A stretch of DNA of 5,952 nt from Companilactobacillus bobalius (lineage in GTDB: Bacteria > Bacillota > Bacilli > Lactobacillales > Lactobacillaceae). The notes under the pieces were generated by a model that did not search any database, had not been told where the DNA came from, and saw only the letters and a program-made list of their open reading frames with translations. Made by a program: the position numbers and the translations under genes. The stretch covers positions 1-5,952 of the forward strand of contig NZ_LNUA01000063.1 of assembly GCF_009764355.1 (NCBI RefSeq), written 5' to 3'. Positions 4,941 through 5,952 of the stretch are shown in pieces (positions within the stretch are counted from its first letter, which is position 1; every line of letters begins with the position of its first letter).

Positions 4941-5546
4941 ATGGCTAAAATCGGTTATGCGCGTGTGAGTTCCAAGGAGCAACATTTAGATCGACAGTTA
5001 GCGGCTTTAAAAGACGTTGATAAATTATTTACGGATAAACTAAGTGGGGCGAATACTCAGCGGCCGGCTCTGCAAAAGCTGTTGACCTATATTCGCGATG
5101 GGGACATTGTCCTGGTCACGGAATTAGATCGCTTGGGACGGAATAATCAAGACCTAACTAAGATTATGAACACCATCCAAGCCAAGGGTGCTACCTTAGA
5201 CGTCTTAAACTTACCCTCCATGACCGGAATAGCGGATCCCAACTTACGGCAACTGATGACCAACCTGATTATTGAACTCTATAAGTATCAAGCCGAAAGT
5301 GAACGGAAGCGGATTATTGATCGGCAGCAACAAGGCATTGCGCTAGCCAAACAACAGGGCAAGTATCATGGTCGCAGACCCCAATATACCCAAGACGATC
5401 CCCGCCTGCAGCATGCCTTTCAACTCTACCAAACCGGTATGAGTGACGCAGACATCGCCAGAACGACCGGCATTAAACGGACCACCTTTATTCGCTACCG
5501 GAAAAAGTATGGGGTTCAACGACCGGAACGATTCAAAAGTCATTAA
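4941..5546 (+). CDS. Serine recombinase, resolvase/invertase (Pin-like) family
   Basis: This 201-residue site-specific recombinase cuts DNA through a serine-phosphate intermediate. It could resolve plasmid multimers, resolve transposition cointegrates or invert a segment. The catalytic motif YARVSS gives the nucleophile S10 with R8; ELDRLGR supplies the conserved arginines R64 and R67. The long E-helix region follows (~105-135, with ESERKRIIDRQQQGI), then a hinge (GRRP) and a C-terminal helix-turn-helix at ~163-186 (MSDADIARTTGIKRTTFIRYR). Length and domain order are normal. I use the ATG at 4941 because AAGGAG (4927-4932) lies 8 bases ahead; an in-frame TTG at 4935 is too close to it. The coding sequence is visibly richer in G+C than the par module, suggesting a separate origin. 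Its DNA target cannot be identified here. Confidence 0.93.
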   Translation: MAKIGYARVSSKEQHLDRQLAALKDVDKLFTDKLSGANTQRPALQKLLTYIRDGDIVLVTELDRLGRNNQDLTKIMNTIQAKGATLDVLNLPSMTGIADPNLRQLMTNLIIELYKYQAESERKRIIDRQQQGIALAKQQGKYHGRRPQYTQDDPRLQHAFQLYQTGMSDADIARTTGIKRTTFIRYRKKYGVQRPERFKSH

Positions 5547-5663
5547 GGGCGACTCCGGCAAGCTTTAGCCAGGGAATTTAAAATTTCATTTGCTCATTAA
5601 CAGTTTGCTTTTGCTGGTAATTAAGAAGTAACGATTTAACCGCGACTTAATGACCTCAAAGCT

Positions 5664-5827
5664 TTAGTTATCTTGGTTGAAGGTGATGGGGCCAAATAAC
5701 TTTCGAGTTAGGATACCTGCCGAAAATAAACTGATGATAATAATGATAATTTGGGCAATGCTGTCCTCTGACAAACTAGTATGAGACACAAAGGGCATTA
5801 GGAGAGCGTAAAATATCTTGTGTAAAT
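5664..5827 (-). pseudogene. 3' remnant of a hydrophobic, probably membrane, protein
   Basis: The minus strand is open from the edge of the palindrome at 5828 down to a TAA at 5664-5666. It encodes a hydrophobic stretch (IFYALLMPFVS), a short polar link (HTSLSEDS), a likely membrane helix (IAQIIIIIISLFSAGIL) and a basic/polar tail (TRKLFGPITFNQDN). This looks like the last helix or two of a transporter-like protein, with the 5' part lost where the palindrome sits. An in-frame ATG at 5796-5798 would give a 44-residue peptide but has no ribosome site. I do not recognise the family. The frame also stays open through the palindrome to a TAA near 5885. The remaining 5547-5663 shows no gene or clear structure. 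Confidence 0.45.
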
Positions 5828-5880
5828 GGTAGATTGTAAAATTAATCCGAACAGCGTTCGGATTAATTTTACAATCTACC
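5828..5880. repeat. 53-bp palindrome made of two facing IS30-type ends
   Basis: The arms 5828-5852 and 5856-5880 are perfect 25-bp complements around the centre AGC (5853-5855). Each arm, read from its outer GGTAG inward to AATCCGAA, matches the IS30 end at 1572-1595 at 22 of 24 positions. Both outer ends point outward, as in a complete element with virtually all internal sequence removed. A T-rich stretch follows on the plus strand (5881-5888), so the transcript would also form a terminator-like hairpin. No flanking target duplication is evident. Confidence 0.8.
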
Positions 5881-5909
5881 TTTTATTTCTCAAAAAATTT
5901 TCAATTTAT

Positions 5910-5950
5910 GTTTACAAATGTAAATTTAGTGTTGATTTTCTACGTTTACA
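5910..5950. repeat. GTTTACA motifs at the window edge
   Basis: GTTTACA occurs at 5910-5916 and 5944-5950, with an inverted TGTAAA at 5919-5924, so 5911-5924 is a short dyad; TGTAAAC also occurs at 67-73. They may be the beginning of a repeat set belonging to a neighbouring regulatory or replication region, but the window stops before this can be judged and the DNA is very AT-rich. Confidence 0.25.
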
Positions 5951-5952
5951 GA

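Noticed and set aside
5343..5561. 72-codon minus-strand frame over the recombinase 3' end
   Set aside because: It lies antisense to the well-supported helix-turn-helix region of the recombinase and shows no family features or ribosome site.
1..5952. Complete circular plasmid
   Set aside because: No replication gene is seen, and the sequence across the end-to-start join does not complete any gene or the partial terminator at 3-30.

Overview
The window reads as part of a low-GC Gram-positive plasmid, most likely from a lactobacillus or a close relative (Lactobacillaceae). The basis is a plasmid-type ParA/small-partner partition pair, IS30- and ISL3-family insertion sequences of the kind common in lactobacilli, a Pin-like serine recombinase, and strong AAGGAG-type ribosome sites. 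Species cannot be named from sequence alone. No replication initiator is present, and the ends do not visibly join into a circle, so this looks like a section of a larger replicon.

Layout. (1) Positions 1-1545 form a compact partition module. An autoregulated parA promoter drives parA and a short overlapping gene for a probable ribbon-helix-helix partner. AT-rich arrays of the palindromic octamer AGTATACT, spaced in steps of 8 or 16 bp, flank the gene pair on both sides and are the obvious candidate centromere/operator. (2) Positions 1572-3204 are wreckage: an IS30-family element that keeps one end and its DDE catalytic domain but has lost its 5' part is joined directly to an adenosine/adenine deaminase-family gene that has lost its first ~20-25 codons, including the metal-binding HxH motif. 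(3) Positions 3319-4815 are a complete ISL3-family insertion sequence. It has ~27-bp imperfect terminal repeats, an exact 8-bp target duplication (ATTTAAAA), an intact 424-residue transposase, and a strong hairpin near each end that can block transcription from outside. (4) Positions 4842-5546 hold a strong terminator whose stem overlaps a promoter -35 box, then an intact 201-residue serine recombinase. (5) Positions 5547-5952 hold a 3' remnant of a hydrophobic protein on the minus strand, a 53-bp near-perfect palindrome built from two IS30-type terminal repeats facing each other, and a few GTTTACA motifs at the window edge.

How it works together. The par module would segregate the plasmid: ParA ATPase acts with its small DNA-binding partner, which loads on the octamer arrays and probably also represses the parA promoter. 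The serine recombinase may resolve multimers or invert DNA. The rest is a mobile-element graveyard with one recent, apparently intact arrival (the ISL3 element). The most noteworthy items are the bilateral phased octamer array, the 53-bp IS30-end palindrome, the IS30/deaminase fusion junction, and the unusual HCDID sequence where deaminases of this family normally carry HAGE.
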